Position numbers and translations under genes: made by a program. Source: Acididesulfobacillus acetoxydans (GTDB taxonomy: Bacteria > Bacillota > Desulfitobacteriia > Desulfitobacteriales > Desulfitobacteriaceae). Taken from it: a stretch of DNA of 64,000 nucleotides. Shown one piece after another: positions 35,002 to 44,112 of the stretch. The notes under the pieces are model-generated. The model worked only from the letters and a program-made list of their open reading frames with translations, was not told the DNA's origin and made no database searches. The stretch's first letter is position 1. The number at the start of each line of letters is the position of its first letter. The stretch is from positions 3,596,001 through 3,660,000 of the forward strand of contig NZ_LR746496.1 in NCBI RefSeq assembly GCF_902729405.1, given 5' to 3'.

Positions 35002-36285
35002 TTAGAGCTCAATGGGATTGATATCACCCAAAATGAAAGAGTAGGAAAATATGCCGAAGATAATAATAACGCCGGCGATGATAAAACCTGTGTTAAAAGA
35101 TCCCGTTTTGTCAATGATGTAGCCTGTAATAATCGGAGCCGCGACACCCATCAGATTATTAAAGAAGTTCATAATCGAACCGACGCTGCCAACCATTCCT
35201 TTCGGGGCAATCAGAGAAGGAATGGACCATCCGACCGGAGCCGAGAAAGCCAGCCCACCCAAGGCGATGGACAAGTAGGTGATTTGCAGGTTCGGATTCG
35301 TCGTCGTAGGCTGCAATATGACAAAAGCGCCCAGGATCATTCCTAGGATTAAGATTGTTTTGCGAACTTTGTTCGGATTGTACCCTTTCTTAATGAAGTG
35401 GTCTACCATCCAACCCCCGATGAAGATATCCGTAATCGTGGCTACGATCCAGGGGATAACCGTGTACAAACCGCCCTTGGCCATGCTCATGTGCATCTGC
35501 TTCGTCATGTAATCCGGCAGCCAGGTCAAAAACAGGTAGAACGTGTATCCGTAAGCCATAAAGCCGAGCGTCAGGCCCCAGACTTTGCGCTGGGCCAAGA
35601 GCTTGACGAAACTGCCCACGACGCTTCCTTCCGCCTGCCCTGCCTGCTGGGCCCCGTTTTGTACGATATATTCTCTCTCTTCTTGAGTCAGCATCTTATG
35701 TTCGGATGGGTCGCGGTAGATAATCCAAAAAACCAAAGCGAAGACCAGGTTTATAAGCCCCGTTACGACAAAAGCCCCTCGCCAGCCCCAGTTCATAATG
35801 GCCCAAGTCGAGATGCCCACACCGATCACGTTGGAGAATTTCGCGGCACCGTCGAATATCGAAGTGGCCAAGCCGCGTTCACGCAGAGGGAACCAGTACC
35901 CGGTCGCCTTCGAATTGGCCGGAAAGGCCGGTGCTTCCGTGATCCCTAAAAGCATCCGCATGGCCGCGATCCCGCCGAATCCGCCTAAAAAGGCTGTCCC
36001 AATGGTGGCAAGGGACCAGAGAAACGTGCCGACCCGGGTTATCCATTTCACCCCCAGTTTGTCCAACAGGACACCAACCGGAATTTGCATGAGAGTGTAT
36101 GTCCAAAAAAAGGCCGAAAGCATAAAACCTAATTCCGTGTGGCTCCAGCCGTACTGTGAAGCCATCTTCTCGCCTGCAACAGAGATGTTCGTCCGATCCA
36201 AATAGTTCACCACAACCCCGGTGCCCAACAAAATTCCGATTCCCCAGCGCACATGACCTTTCGGTGTTTTTGCACTCGTTTCCAT
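35002..36285 (-). CDS. MFS permease, probable gluconate/sugar-acid transporter
   Basis: About 427 residues, 12 membrane segments, ACS family marks NYLDRTNISVAGEKM and the loop GVLLDKLGVKWITR; EAPAFPANSKATGYWFP is typical of hexuronate/glucarate/galactonate-like permeases. Start at ATG 36285, 9 nt after AAAGG. It is the last gene of the operon with gluconokinase and 6-phosphogluconate dehydrogenase, so gluconate is the likely substrate, though ACS members for other aldonates are possible. Confidence 0.85.
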   Translation of the reverse strand: METSAKTPKGHVRWGIGILLGTGVVVNYLDRTNISVAGEKMASQYGWSHTELGFMLSAFFWTYTLMQIPVGVLLDKLGVKWITRVGTFLWSLATIGTAFLGGFGGIAAMRMLLGITEAPAFPANSKATGYWFPLRERGLATSIFDGAAKFSNVIGVGISTWAIMNWGWRGAFVVTGLINLVFALVFWIIYRDPSEHKMLTQEEREYIVQNGAQQAGQAEGSVVGSFVKLLAQRKVWGLTLGFMAYGYTFYLFLTWLPDYMTKQMHMSMAKGGLYTVIPWIVATITDIFIGGWMVDHFIKKGYNPNKVRKTILILGMILGAFVILQPTTTNPNLQITYLSIALGGLAFSAPVGWSIPSLIAPKGMVGSVGSIMNFFNNLMGVAAPIITGYIIDKTGSFNTGFIIAGVIIIFGIFSYSFILGDINPIEL

Positions 36286-36438
36286 CGCTGTCATCCTTTC
36301 TAATTCTACTTTTTACTCTGCTTCTTTGTGTCTGCTCTATCCGTCACCCAGTCTTACCCCCTCCATTTTCCTCTCGCCTGCAACCTCTTTCTGTTCTGCC
36401 GACAAACTCCTTTCCCGATTTTTCCTCTCTTCTTTCTA

Positions 36439-37344
36439 TTACCCTTCCGTCCTGTTTGTCACCGCGTGCCCGCCGAATTGGTGGCGCAAGGCGGCCACCA
36501 CTTTTCCCCCCATTGACTCTTCCTCAAGTGAGCGGAAACGCATCATTTGACTTAAGGCAATTGCAGGGGCAACGGCTTGCAGTTCCAAGGCTGTTTCAAT
36601 CGACCACCTTCCTTCTCCGGATGAATTCATGACCCCTTTAATGGATTGCAAACCCGGATCTTCAGCGAATGCCTGAGCCAGCAGCTCCATGAGCCAACCT
36701 CTGATCACAGATCCGTGGTTCCAAACCCGGGCGACATCCTGCAAGGGATATTGATAGGGGCTTTTGGTCAGAATCTCAAATCCTTCCCCCAGGGCTTGCA
36801 TCATACCGTACTCAATGCCGTTGTGAACCATTTTCAGGAAGTGCCCAGCTCCCGGCTCGGGATATGTAATAAAACCTCCGCTGACGGCCACGTCCCGGAA
36901 CAGCGGCTCCATCGCCTTGAGCGCTTGCGCTTCACCGCCGGCCATCAGGCAGCAGCCCTCTCTGGCACCTTCAATCCCGCCGCTGACGCCGGCGTCGACA
37001 AAATAGATTCCGTATTTGGCCAGCTTTTCATGCCTGGCCAGGCTGTCCTTGTAAAAGGAATTCCCTCCGTCGACGATAATGTCTCCGCGCGCAGCCAGCC
37101 GGGCCAGTTCTGTCACGGTCTCTTCGACTGCTCTGCCGGCCGGCAGCATAAGCCAGATCTTTCGCGGTGGCCGCAGAGCGGCCACTAAACCGGCGAGAGT
37201 ATCCGACCATCTTGCGCCCAAAGCCTGAATTTCTTCCCGTACTTGGGGGTTCAGATCATAGGCGACAACACCGTGTCCCTTCCCGACCAAATTCTGAACC
37301 AAGGCTGAGCCCATTTTGCCCAAACCGATAAGCCCCATTTCCAT
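36439..37344 (-). CDS. gnd: 6-phosphogluconate dehydrogenase, decarboxylating (short, YqeC type)
   Basis: 301 residues, the short single-domain form. Rossmann start GLIGLGKMGSALVQNL, then DGGNSFYKDS, GVSGGIEGAREGCCLMAGG and the catalytic KMVHNGIEYGMM (Lys, His, Asn). It converts 6-phosphogluconate to ribulose 5-phosphate and CO2, probably with NAD as in short-form relatives. Located between gluconokinase (34 bp upstream) and the MFS permease. Confidence 0.92.
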   Translation of the reverse strand: MEMGLIGLGKMGSALVQNLVGKGHGVVAYDLNPQVREEIQALGARWSDTLAGLVAALRPPRKIWLMLPAGRAVEETVTELARLAARGDIIVDGGNSFYKDSLARHEKLAKYGIYFVDAGVSGGIEGAREGCCLMAGGEAQALKAMEPLFRDVAVSGGFITYPEPGAGHFLKMVHNGIEYGMMQALGEGFEILTKSPYQYPLQDVARVWNHGSVIRGWLMELLAQAFAEDPGLQSIKGVMNSSGEGRWSIETALELQAVAPAIALSQMMRFRSLEEESMGGKVVAALRHQFGGHAVTNRTEG

Positions 37345-37378
37345 GCCTGATCATTCCCTCTCTCAGCCAGCTTTTAAG

Positions 37379-38929
37379 TCATTTTGCGTGAAAAAGCTGC
37401 TTATTCTGCTCGTAAATTCTCAGAAATAGCTCGTAGTTCTTGCGGTACATAGCGGTCTCCCCAGCCTGAGGTTCGTTGACGGCGGTGACGCCCAGACCGG
37501 CTACGCTGTCTTCCAAGCGGCGGCTGTATCCCAGCGCCTTGGCAGCCAAGACGGCTGCACCATAGCATGACGCTTCACTCACATCCGGCACTTCCAATTT
37601 CACATCGAGTACATCGGCAAGAAGCTGCCGCCAAAACTCGGAACGCGTAAATCCTCCGGAGACACGCACGAATTGGTCGATAGGTTTAATGGTTTGTAAG
37701 ACTTGATAAACGGAGTTCACTGCATAGGCGACGCTTTCCAAAGCGGCCCTGATAATGTGGCTGCGGTTGTGGTGCCAGCTGAGGCCGAAAAAGACTCCTT
37801 TAGCCGCGTCATCCCAAATCGGAGCTCTCTCTCCGGTGAGATAAGGAAGGAAAATCAGTCCTTCAGCGCCGGCCGGGATCGAGGCTGCCTCCTGAATCAT
37901 AACGGTATAGGGGTCGATGCCTTGAGCGAGGGCTCGCTCTTTTTCGGGAACAGCGATTTGATCACGAACCCAGCGCATTACAATACCTCCGCTGTTCAGA
38001 CCACCGCCGATAACCCAGTGATCTTCGGTCAGAGCGTAACAAAAGACTCGTCCTTCCGGATCCGTCCACGGTCTCTTGACAACTGTCCGCACGGCAGCGC
38101 TCGTCCCGATGGTCACGGCGGCGCTCCCCGGAACCACGGAGCCGGCCCCCAGGTTGGCCAACACTCCGTCTGTCGCTCCCAAAACAAGCGGCAGACCCGA
38201 AGGAAGCCCCAGGAATGATGACCCGGAATTCGAAAGGGGCAGCACTTCCAGAGTGCTTTCCGGCCGGCTCAGCTGTTCCGGAACCAGGCCCAGATAGGAT
38301 AAGGCCTCCCTGTCCCAAGCGAGTTTCTCCAGATTAAACATCCCGGTGGCTGAAGCCGTCGAGATGTCAGCCACCCACTCTCCGGTCAGGCGCAAGACAA
38401 TCCATTCTTTAATTGAAACAAAGCGCCATCCCCGGCGCAGAGCAGCCCCGTTTTCTTTGAACCAGAGAATCTTGCTTATCGGAGACATCGGATGCATAGG
38501 GGTTCCCGTCCGCCGGTATAGGGCTAAGCCAAGATCGTTTCGAATCCGGCGCATCTGTGGGGCGGAGCGGGTGTCCGCCCAGGTCAGCATCCGAGTTTGC
38601 TCAGCACCGCGGTCATCGACGATAAAGATACTGTGCATCACGCCGCTGAAAGACAACCCCGCAGGCTTGCAGTGCATACGGACGAGCTTTGCGGTAATTT
38701 CTTGCAACGCCCCGAGAAAAGCCTGCCAGATCTCTTCCGGCTCCTGTTCCACCCAGCCGGCCCCCGGACTGTACAAAGGATAGCTTCTGTAGCTCTCGGC
38801 TATCGGTGCGGCCAGGGGCCCGGAGGCATTGCCCGTATCAGCCTCTCCTTCTTTAGGCAGTTCAAAGGCTGCCGCCTTCAGGCCTGATGTGCCAATATCG
38901 ATTCCGATTAATGCTGAAAGTTGACCCAC
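37379..38929 (-). CDS. gntK: Gluconokinase (FGGY family)
   Basis: 516 residues. FGGY kinase fold: phosphate-1 loop IGIDIGTSGLKAAAF, substrate region GVMHSIF and TWADTRS, LGATDGVLANLGAG and the C-terminal VSGGFTRSEFWRQLLADVL block. It phosphorylates gluconate to 6-phosphogluconate, supplied to the dehydrogenase downstream. A xylulokinase-like alternative is less likely given the gnd neighbour and the B. subtilis GntK-like motifs. Confidence 0.9.
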   Translation of the reverse strand: MGQLSALIGIDIGTSGLKAAAFELPKEGEADTGNASGPLAAPIAESYRSYPLYSPGAGWVEQEPEEIWQAFLGALQEITAKLVRMHCKPAGLSFSGVMHSIFIVDDRGAEQTRMLTWADTRSAPQMRRIRNDLGLALYRRTGTPMHPMSPISKILWFKENGAALRRGWRFVSIKEWIVLRLTGEWVADISTASATGMFNLEKLAWDREALSYLGLVPEQLSRPESTLEVLPLSNSGSSFLGLPSGLPLVLGATDGVLANLGAGSVVPGSAAVTIGTSAAVRTVVKRPWTDPEGRVFCYALTEDHWVIGGGLNSGGIVMRWVRDQIAVPEKERALAQGIDPYTVMIQEAASIPAGAEGLIFLPYLTGERAPIWDDAAKGVFFGLSWHHNRSHIIRAALESVAYAVNSVYQVLQTIKPIDQFVRVSGGFTRSEFWRQLLADVLDVKLEVPDVSEASCYGAAVLAAKALGYSRRLEDSVAGLGVTAVNEPQAGETAMYRKNYELFLRIYEQNKQLFHAK

Positions 38930-38953
38930 GGCAGATTCTCCTCAATGGTTAAT

Positions 38954-39835
38954 TTAAAAGCGCTTTTTCGCAATGACACGCCGAATTTGGGCGAGATTCT
39001 CCAGCGTCTCTTGTTCTCTCTTCATCGCCACTCCGACATAGAGTGTGTCCAGGATGCTCAGCTGCGCAAAACGTGCCGCCATGGCCTCCGTGCGAAACTG
39101 GCTTTCCACGCTGGAAGCGACAAAACAAACCGTAGACATTTTGCCCAGGGGCGTCTTGTTGTAGTCCGTCACGCTGATCACCTTGGCCCCCCGATCGCGC
39201 GCCTCTTTAACCGCTTCATAGACGTCCTTGTTTGTCCCCGAGTGGGAGATGGCCACCACTAAATCCTTTTCATTGAGCAAAACGGCAGACATAACTTGAA
39301 GATGGCTGTCCGTTACCGCACTGCACTGGATTCCGGTCCGGAGAAACTTATGGTAAGCGTCCAGCGCCAGCACCGCGGAACCTCCGCAGCCGTAGAATTC
39401 GACCCGCCTGGCTTGGGCGAGCAGTTCTACTGCCTGTTCCAGTGAGGCAGGATCCAAAAGCCGCAAGGTATCTTCAATCGCGTTCGTGTTGGCGCGGAAA
39501 ACCTTGCGCGCGATGAGAGCCAGAGAATCTTCCTCGTCCACATCTTCTTTAATGTTCGCCGTCGGTTCGATGGCCGCCGAAGCCAAAGCGATCTTTAAAG
39601 CTTGGAATCCGTCAAACCCCAAGCGCTTGGAAAAGCGGAAAATGCTGGCCTCCGCGCAGCGGCAGGCCTCCGCTACCTCCGTAATGGATTGCCGGATAAA
39701 CTGGTGCGGGTGTTCCAGCAAGTAGTTGGCAATCCGCTGCTCCGTAATAGAAAACTTGTTGCTTAGGGCTTTGAGGCTGCTGAAAACTTCGCCCGGGTAA
39801 TGCTCCTGTTTGATCTCGGCCCCCCCTCTCTTCAT
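38954..39835 (-). CDS. RpiR/MurR family regulator (HTH + SIS)
   Basis: 293 residues. N-terminal HTH_6 domain (SITEQRIANYLLEHP, EACRCAEASIFRFSKRLGF) and a C-terminal SIS sugar-phosphate isomerase-like domain (VEFYGCGGSAVLALDAY, AISHSGTNKDVYEAVKEARDRGA). Expected to sense a sugar phosphate such as 6-phosphogluconate and control the operon that follows 24 bp downstream. Single promoter upstream at 39883-39911. Confidence 0.92.
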   Translation of the reverse strand: MKRGGAEIKQEHYPGEVFSSLKALSNKFSITEQRIANYLLEHPHQFIRQSITEVAEACRCAEASIFRFSKRLGFDGFQALKIALASAAIEPTANIKEDVDEEDSLALIARKVFRANTNAIEDTLRLLDPASLEQAVELLAQARRVEFYGCGGSAVLALDAYHKFLRTGIQCSAVTDSHLQVMSAVLLNEKDLVVAISHSGTNKDVYEAVKEARDRGAKVISVTDYNKTPLGKMSTVCFVASSVESQFRTEAMAARFAQLSILDTLYVGVAMKREQETLENLAQIRRVIAKKRF

Positions 39836-39882
39836 TCTCTAAGAACATGGAGCGCTTAGGCCTTGTCCCCTATCTAAATAGT

Positions 39883-39928
39883 ATTATAATAAAAAAACTT
39901 TCATCGATCAATGTAAAAAATTTTCATC
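39883..39928 (-). promoter_or_regulatory. Promoter of the gluconate operon with repeated GATGAAA elements
   Basis: On the minus strand: TTGATC (39906-39911), 17-bp spacer, TATAAT (39883-39888). GATGAAA followed by a T-run occurs twice (39899-39905 and 39922-39928, 23 bp apart), a candidate binding pair for the RpiR regulator. A-box-like T-runs make this the clearest promoter of the region. Confidence 0.65.
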
Positions 39929-40124
39929 ATCCACACTCTTTCAACCGGTTCTCCGAAATCCCCTGGCCGTTTTCACCCACTTCAACTCTCGTCCATTCGC
40001 CTTCTTTGCCGACGCGCACTTTGAGCGGCCCTTTATGGGTCACGTTTTTCATGCTGTGGATAAAGTCGTTTTCCGCCAACGGCTGCAGGATCAAACCCGG
40101 AACAGGCAACTGAAGTGCGTTCCC
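39927..40124 (-). pseudogene. LytS-type histidine kinase fragment
   Basis: About 60 codons encoding VPGLILQPLAEN, the start of a LytS/YehU HATPase domain, and VGENGQGISENRL, the G-box. The rest of the kinase is missing on both sides. The upstream end borders IS21-like sequence at 40125, which probably caused the truncation. Confidence 0.65.
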
Positions 40125-40377
40125 TGTTAGCGGCCACTCTAATCTGGACTGGCATGAGCGAAGTATTTTGGACTGTGTCCGTCAGTCCGTCAAAAGGTCA
40201 TAGCATAGCAAAAAAAAGGGCGGTTACCCTAGGGTACCGACTCCTACTGCGCTCTGAGCCAAGTGGTGGCAATCCGCTCAAAACAGGATTAATCGTGAAA
40301 GATTCGGTCCAAAATCCTGATCGCTGAACCACGTTCTGACCAGGCTGTTCAAAGTGTCGGGCATAGCCCAGGGATAA
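40125..40377. other. Possible IS21-family end remnant
   Basis: TGTTAGCGGCCACTCTAATC at 40125-40144 resembles the termini of IS21-family elements. No istA/istB gene survives. The stretch to the next frame is non-coding by inspection. Low-confidence resemblance from memory of the family. Confidence 0.25.
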
Positions 40378-40426
40378 GTGTGCTTCGCCCCCTTGATAAG
40401 AACCCCTTTGGCATTGGGGCATTGTC

Positions 40427-40666
40427 TTACCCGCCGCTCTCTAACAAAGGTTCATACATCATTGTCGCATGGTTCTCCGTGATCCGTTCATCCGCAATTT
40501 GTCTGCCGCCCTCATCCCAGACTTTGCGCTTGATCACATTGTGGCGGACGTACTCTCCCCACCACTCCTGCGTTATGGCGTGTTCGCTTTCATAGACCTC
40601 ATATCTAAGGCGTATTTTGGAGCGGGCGGTCGGTCTGCGCGCTGAGGGACTATATCTCAGAGCCAG
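40427..40666 (-). CDS. Unknown short protein, no standard start codon
   Basis: An open frame of about 79 codons, polar and charged (YEVYESEHAITQEWWGEYVR, KRKVWDEGGRQIADERI), too even in composition to look random. It lies 4 bp after the small membrane protein gene. It lacks ATG/GTG/TTG at its upstream end; CTG at 40666 follows a GAGGGAG site, so a CTG start or a truncated gene are both possible. No family recognised. Confidence 0.4.
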   Translation of the reverse strand: MALRYSPSARRPTARSKIRLRYEVYESEHAITQEWWGEYVRHNVIKRKVWDEGGRQIADERITENHATMMYEPLLESGG

Positions 40667-40670
40667 CTCA

Positions 40671-40880
40671 TCACTCCCTCTCTTTTCCTTGAACTTCTTC
40701 TTCCTTCTTCATCATGCTCAGGCTGTCCACAATTCCCTTTAATGTCCTGTCAATATTGTTCATCTTGCGAATAAACCAGATGAGTACGATTAAGACTATG
40801 ACCCAAGGTGTCAGAGACATCAGAAAATATGCCAAGACCGTCAATGTTGGAGGTGTCAAAAACCCGGGATAAACAGGCAT
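40671..40880 (-). CDS. Small single-span membrane protein, unknown
   Basis: 69 residues from ATG 40880, preceded by GGGGGGAAG. A hydrophobic N-terminal half (LTVLAYFLMSLTPWVIVLIV) is followed by a charged, probably cytoplasmic tail (RKMNNIDRTLKGIVD, MMKKEEEVQGKERE). A longer frame starts at 41054 but has no site. It resembles many uncharacterised Clostridial membrane peptides; function unknown. Confidence 0.6.
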   Translation of the reverse strand: MPVYPGFLTPPTLTVLAYFLMSLTPWVIVLIVLIWFIRKMNNIDRTLKGIVDSLSMMKKEEEVQGKERE

Positions 40881-41055
40881 GTACTTCCCCCCTTTCCTCT
40901 GCCCCATCGCTGGACTCAAGGCGTCGCTCAAGCGAGAATCCCCCGTGAAGAAATATTTCCTTAAGACGGGCCGCTTTCCGTCAGCACCCACCCCCTGTGC
41001 AAACTTTTCTCTCATCTTCAGAGCCGTCAGGAATTTCCCTTCCTCCTGCGTCACC

Positions 41056-41562
41056 CTAAACGAATTCTTTTTCCAGAACGAGGATATCCCTGGACAGAGT
41101 TCTGTTTTGCTTCACATACGCTTTGACCTCTCCGGTCTCCCTGTATCCCATCTTTCTCCAAAAGCTAAGTCCTCTTGAATCGCCGACCAAAACTCCCAAA
41201 CGTATTTTCTCAAATTTCTGTGAAATGATCCATTCTTCCAAAGCCAGATAGGCCTTTTCCCCGATCCCCTTTCCCCGGCTGGCCGGATCCAACAGCATTA
41301 AGCCGAGATTCAAGGTTTTCGGGTCCGGATAGCCCCGGAGCACGTCAAACAAACCCACCGATTCTTGTGCTTCATTGGCTATGCCAAATAGCACCTTGTG
41401 ACTTTTCTCTACGCCATCAGGCCTTTCACTGAACAGTTCCAGAGCCGCACCGGGTCTAACCGGCTCTTCGTCCTCGAACGTGAGGTAATCGGAACATCTC
41501 TCGAGCAGAGCCTGGACGTTCGGAAGATCTTCTCTTGTGAGTTCTCTCAGCGTAATTTTCAC
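41056..41562 (-). CDS. GNAT family N-acetyltransferase
   Basis: 168 residues, RimJ/RimL-like layout: N-terminal ITLRELTREDLPNVQALLER, a central GLMLLDPASRGKGIGEKAYLALEEW stretch with the acetyl-CoA-binding R-G-x-G-I-G, and C-terminal LGVLVGDSRGLSFWRKMGYRETG. GTG start 41562 with GGAGG upstream. Acceptor unknown. Confidence 0.9.
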   Translation of the reverse strand: MKITLRELTREDLPNVQALLERCSDYLTFEDEEPVRPGAALELFSERPDGVEKSHKVLFGIANEAQESVGLFDVLRGYPDPKTLNLGLMLLDPASRGKGIGEKAYLALEEWIISQKFEKIRLGVLVGDSRGLSFWRKMGYRETGEVKAYVKQNRTLSRDILVLEKEFV

Positions 41563-41759
41563 TCCATCATCCTCCTCAGTTCTGGCACCGCGTCTCTAAC
41601 ATCTAAGGGTTCACGATCTCGGGTTATAGCTCATAGTGCAATCACCCGATGTCGCAAACCCTCTGTGTGACAAACCTATCCCAGACAACCGACTCCAAAG
41701 AAACTCTAACCTTGGTACAGCGGATTCCCTCGTCTTTAACGCAAGGATATCAGGAATTT

Positions 41760-42449
41760 CTAACTAAGCGCAAATTCGACTGCCCCTTGCGCGTGAAGCA
41801 ACGTGGTATCGAATATCGGGACACTGGAGTCCTCCCGCTTAACCAACAGTCCGATTTCGGTGCAGCCCAGAACAATGCTGTCAGCCCCTCGTTCAATTAA
41901 ATCTGAGATAATTCTTCGGTACTTTGCTCTTGATTCGTCCACAATACGTCCCAGGCAAAGTTCCTGAAAAATGACCGTATTGACAAAACCCCGGTCCCTT
42001 TCCTCCGGAACCAGAACCTTTAGGCCCTGAGCTTCAAGACGCGCTCTGTAGAAGTCCTGTTCCATGGTGTATTTCGTTCCCAGGAGCCCTACCGTCTTTT
42101 TGCCCTCCGCAAGCACGCGCCGGGCCGTAATATCCGCAATATGAAGCAAAGGAATCCGGACGCTCGCTTCAATTTCCGTTGCGACCTTGTGCATGGTATT
42201 CGTCAAAATGAGCAAGAAATCCGCCCCGGCGGCTTCAAGACTGCGGGCAGCATCAGCCAAGATCCGGCCCGCTTTCTCCCATTCCCCGTTTCTCTGGCAG
42301 GTCTCGATTTCTTCGAAATCCACACTGTACAGAATACACTTGGCCGAGTGCAGACCGCCCAGTCGGCATTTCACTTCCTCATTAAGGATGCGGTAATATT
42401 CCAAGGACGACTCCCAACTCATTCCTCCGATTAAGCCAATCGTCTTCAT
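41760..42449 (-). CDS. Aspartate/glutamate racemase family, YgeA-like broad amino-acid racemase
   Basis: 229 residues. The two catalytic positions are Thr83 (LTNTMHK) and Cys196 (LGCTEI), the same Thr/Cys pair as E. coli YgeA, which racemises several amino acids; classic aspartate racemases have Cys at both sites. Opening GLIGGMSWESS is typical. Its start codon lies one base inside the left end of the IS110 inverted pair, so its native promoter and ribosome site have been replaced by AAAGGCGG from the element end, about 10 nt from ATG. Confidence 0.88.
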   Translation of the reverse strand: MKTIGLIGGMSWESSLEYYRILNEEVKCRLGGLHSAKCILYSVDFEEIETCQRNGEWEKAGRILADAARSLEAAGADFLLILTNTMHKVATEIEASVRIPLLHIADITARRVLAEGKKTVGLLGTKYTMEQDFYRARLEAQGLKVLVPEERDRGFVNTVIFQELCLGRIVDESRAKYRRIISDLIERGADSIVLGCTEIGLLVKREDSSVPIFDTTLLHAQGAVEFALS

Positions 42450-42450
42450 C

Positions 42451-42756
42451 TGTATAAATCCGCCTTTCTGCGAAAGGCACCGATGGGGTTATGAAACAAA
42501 AACCCATCATCCTTTCACTCTTTTTGTGCTATCCTCCTCTTGTAGGTCGCTGGTATACTACAGAACCCGAGGAGGTGAGTGGCGGGGCTGTATAGCGGCA
42601 ACCCCGTATGTGTATATGGTGTCGGTCATCCGTTAAGGCATCAATGAATGGCGCAAAACAGTAGCCCGTAAACTTATCTCTTCCGAAGTTGACTCGATTT
42701 CGCCGGATGACCAGTCCCTGCCATCCCTACAAGTATTTTTGCTGGAGGTACTTCTT
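42451..42756 (+). ncRNA. Left end with candidate bridge RNA (copy 1)
   Basis: 306-bp non-coding DNA before the IS110 transposase. In IS110-type elements the left end encodes a bridge RNA with target- and donor-binding loops. Here a hairpin GCGGGG...CCCCG (about 42575-42606, loop including TATAGCGG) follows a GTATACT -10-like box (about 42551). Exact RNA ends cannot be set by eye; the loop guides were not decoded. Confidence 0.5.
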
Positions 42757-44010
42757 TTGTTCAAAATCTTTCGTAAAAACTGCTGTGGACTTGATGTCCA
42801 CAAAACCTGGATCTATGCCTGCATCGGTATTACTGATACAAATGGCCGTACTGAGTATAAGCAAGCTCGCTTCTCTTCCTTTTCCAAGGGCCTTAGAGAG
42901 TTGGCTGATTGGCTTGCGAAATTCTCCTGTATCGAAGTTTGTATGGAATCTGCCGGCAAGTTTTGGATTCCCGTATTCAACATCCTTGAAAAAACCTGTT
43001 TTGTTACCCTGGCACATCCCAAGTACACAAAACCTCAAAAAGGAAACAAAACGGATCGCAAAGATGCCAAATGGATCTGTGACCTCTTTATGTGCGATAT
43101 GATCAAACCCAGCTTTATCCCTTCTCCTGTAATCAGGCATCTCCGTGACCTGATGCGTTACCGCTTCAAGATCACAAATATGCTGACTGGCGAGAAGAAC
43201 CGTGCCCAGAACTGCCTGACTGTTTCCAACTTAAAGCTTGATGATGTCTTCAGTGATGTCTTTGGAAAGTCTGCCAGATCTATCACTACCTACATACTTG
43301 ACCATCCCGGTGAACCCTTTGATGTCGCTCCCTTTGTCAATGGACGCTGCAAAACCCCTATCGAAGAGATCCAGGATGCCGTTGATGGTGCGATTTCTCC
43401 CGAGCAGGCTGTCAAGCTGCGTCAATGTCTCGCACACATTGATGAACTTGAAAACCACAAAAGGGAAATCGAGCAGGAAATACTTTTACTTGTACAACCT
43501 TTTTCAGCCATTCTAGATTTACTTCGTACCATTCCCGGGCTCAATTCCAATCCGATGACTGCCATTGCCATTCTCTCTGAGATTGGTCCGGACATGTCCG
43601 TGTTTCCGTCATCTAAAAATCTTGTTTCCTGGGCTGGATGCTGTCCACGCAATGATCAAAGTGGAGGAAAAGTAAAATCCACCCGTATATCTCGTGCCGG
43701 CTGTTATTTGAAACCTCTTCTTGTTCAGGTTGCAAATGCACTTCTCAAGTCTAAGAAACACCCTGAATTCAAAGAGAAGTATCACAGAATCAAGACCCGC
43801 CGGGGTCACAAAAAGGCTATCATCGCTGTCTGCAAGATGCTCTTGACCGCTATCTGGAATATCTTGAATAAGCTGGAGCCATATACCCCCGAAGGCTTTC
43901 TGGAGCACCGCCCTGTCAATGAATCTAAGGTTCTTACAAAGGCGCAGGCTCTGGAACTTCTCAGGAAAAGAGGTTACACAATAACAGACGAATCTCCCGT
44001 AATCGTTTAA
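42757..44010 (+). CDS. IS110 family transposase (copy 1)
   Basis: About 417 residues from TTG 42757, 8 nt after GGAGG. RuvC-like DEDD domain near the N-terminus: GLDVHK (Asp13), CMESAGKFW (Glu64), TDRKDA (Asp100, Asp103). C-terminal Tnp domain with AGCCPRNDQSGGK; its Ser302 is the expected nucleophile-type serine of IS110 recombinases. Residue-identical to the transposase at 44969-46222. A longer start at 42739 is also possible. Likely active. Confidence 0.95.
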   Translation: MFKIFRKNCCGLDVHKTWIYACIGITDTNGRTEYKQARFSSFSKGLRELADWLAKFSCIEVCMESAGKFWIPVFNILEKTCFVTLAHPKYTKPQKGNKTDRKDAKWICDLFMCDMIKPSFIPSPVIRHLRDLMRYRFKITNMLTGEKNRAQNCLTVSNLKLDDVFSDVFGKSARSITTYILDHPGEPFDVAPFVNGRCKTPIEEIQDAVDGAISPEQAVKLRQCLAHIDELENHKREIEQEILLLVQPFSAILDLLRTIPGLNSNPMTAIAILSEIGPDMSVFPSSKNLVSWAGCCPRNDQSGGKVKSTRISRAGCYLKPLLVQVANALLKSKKHPEFKEKYHRIKTRRGHKKAIIAVCKMLLTAIWNILNKLEPYTPEGFLEHRPVNESKVLTKAQALELLRKRGYTITDESPVIV

Positions 44011-44112
44011 TCCTAAAACTCCCAATGTTATTTTTTGCCATCCACAAAATGTGAATGGTTTGTTTGCTGTACGCTTTTTACTCCCTAGCCACTACCTCTT
44101 TGTTTCAAACTT

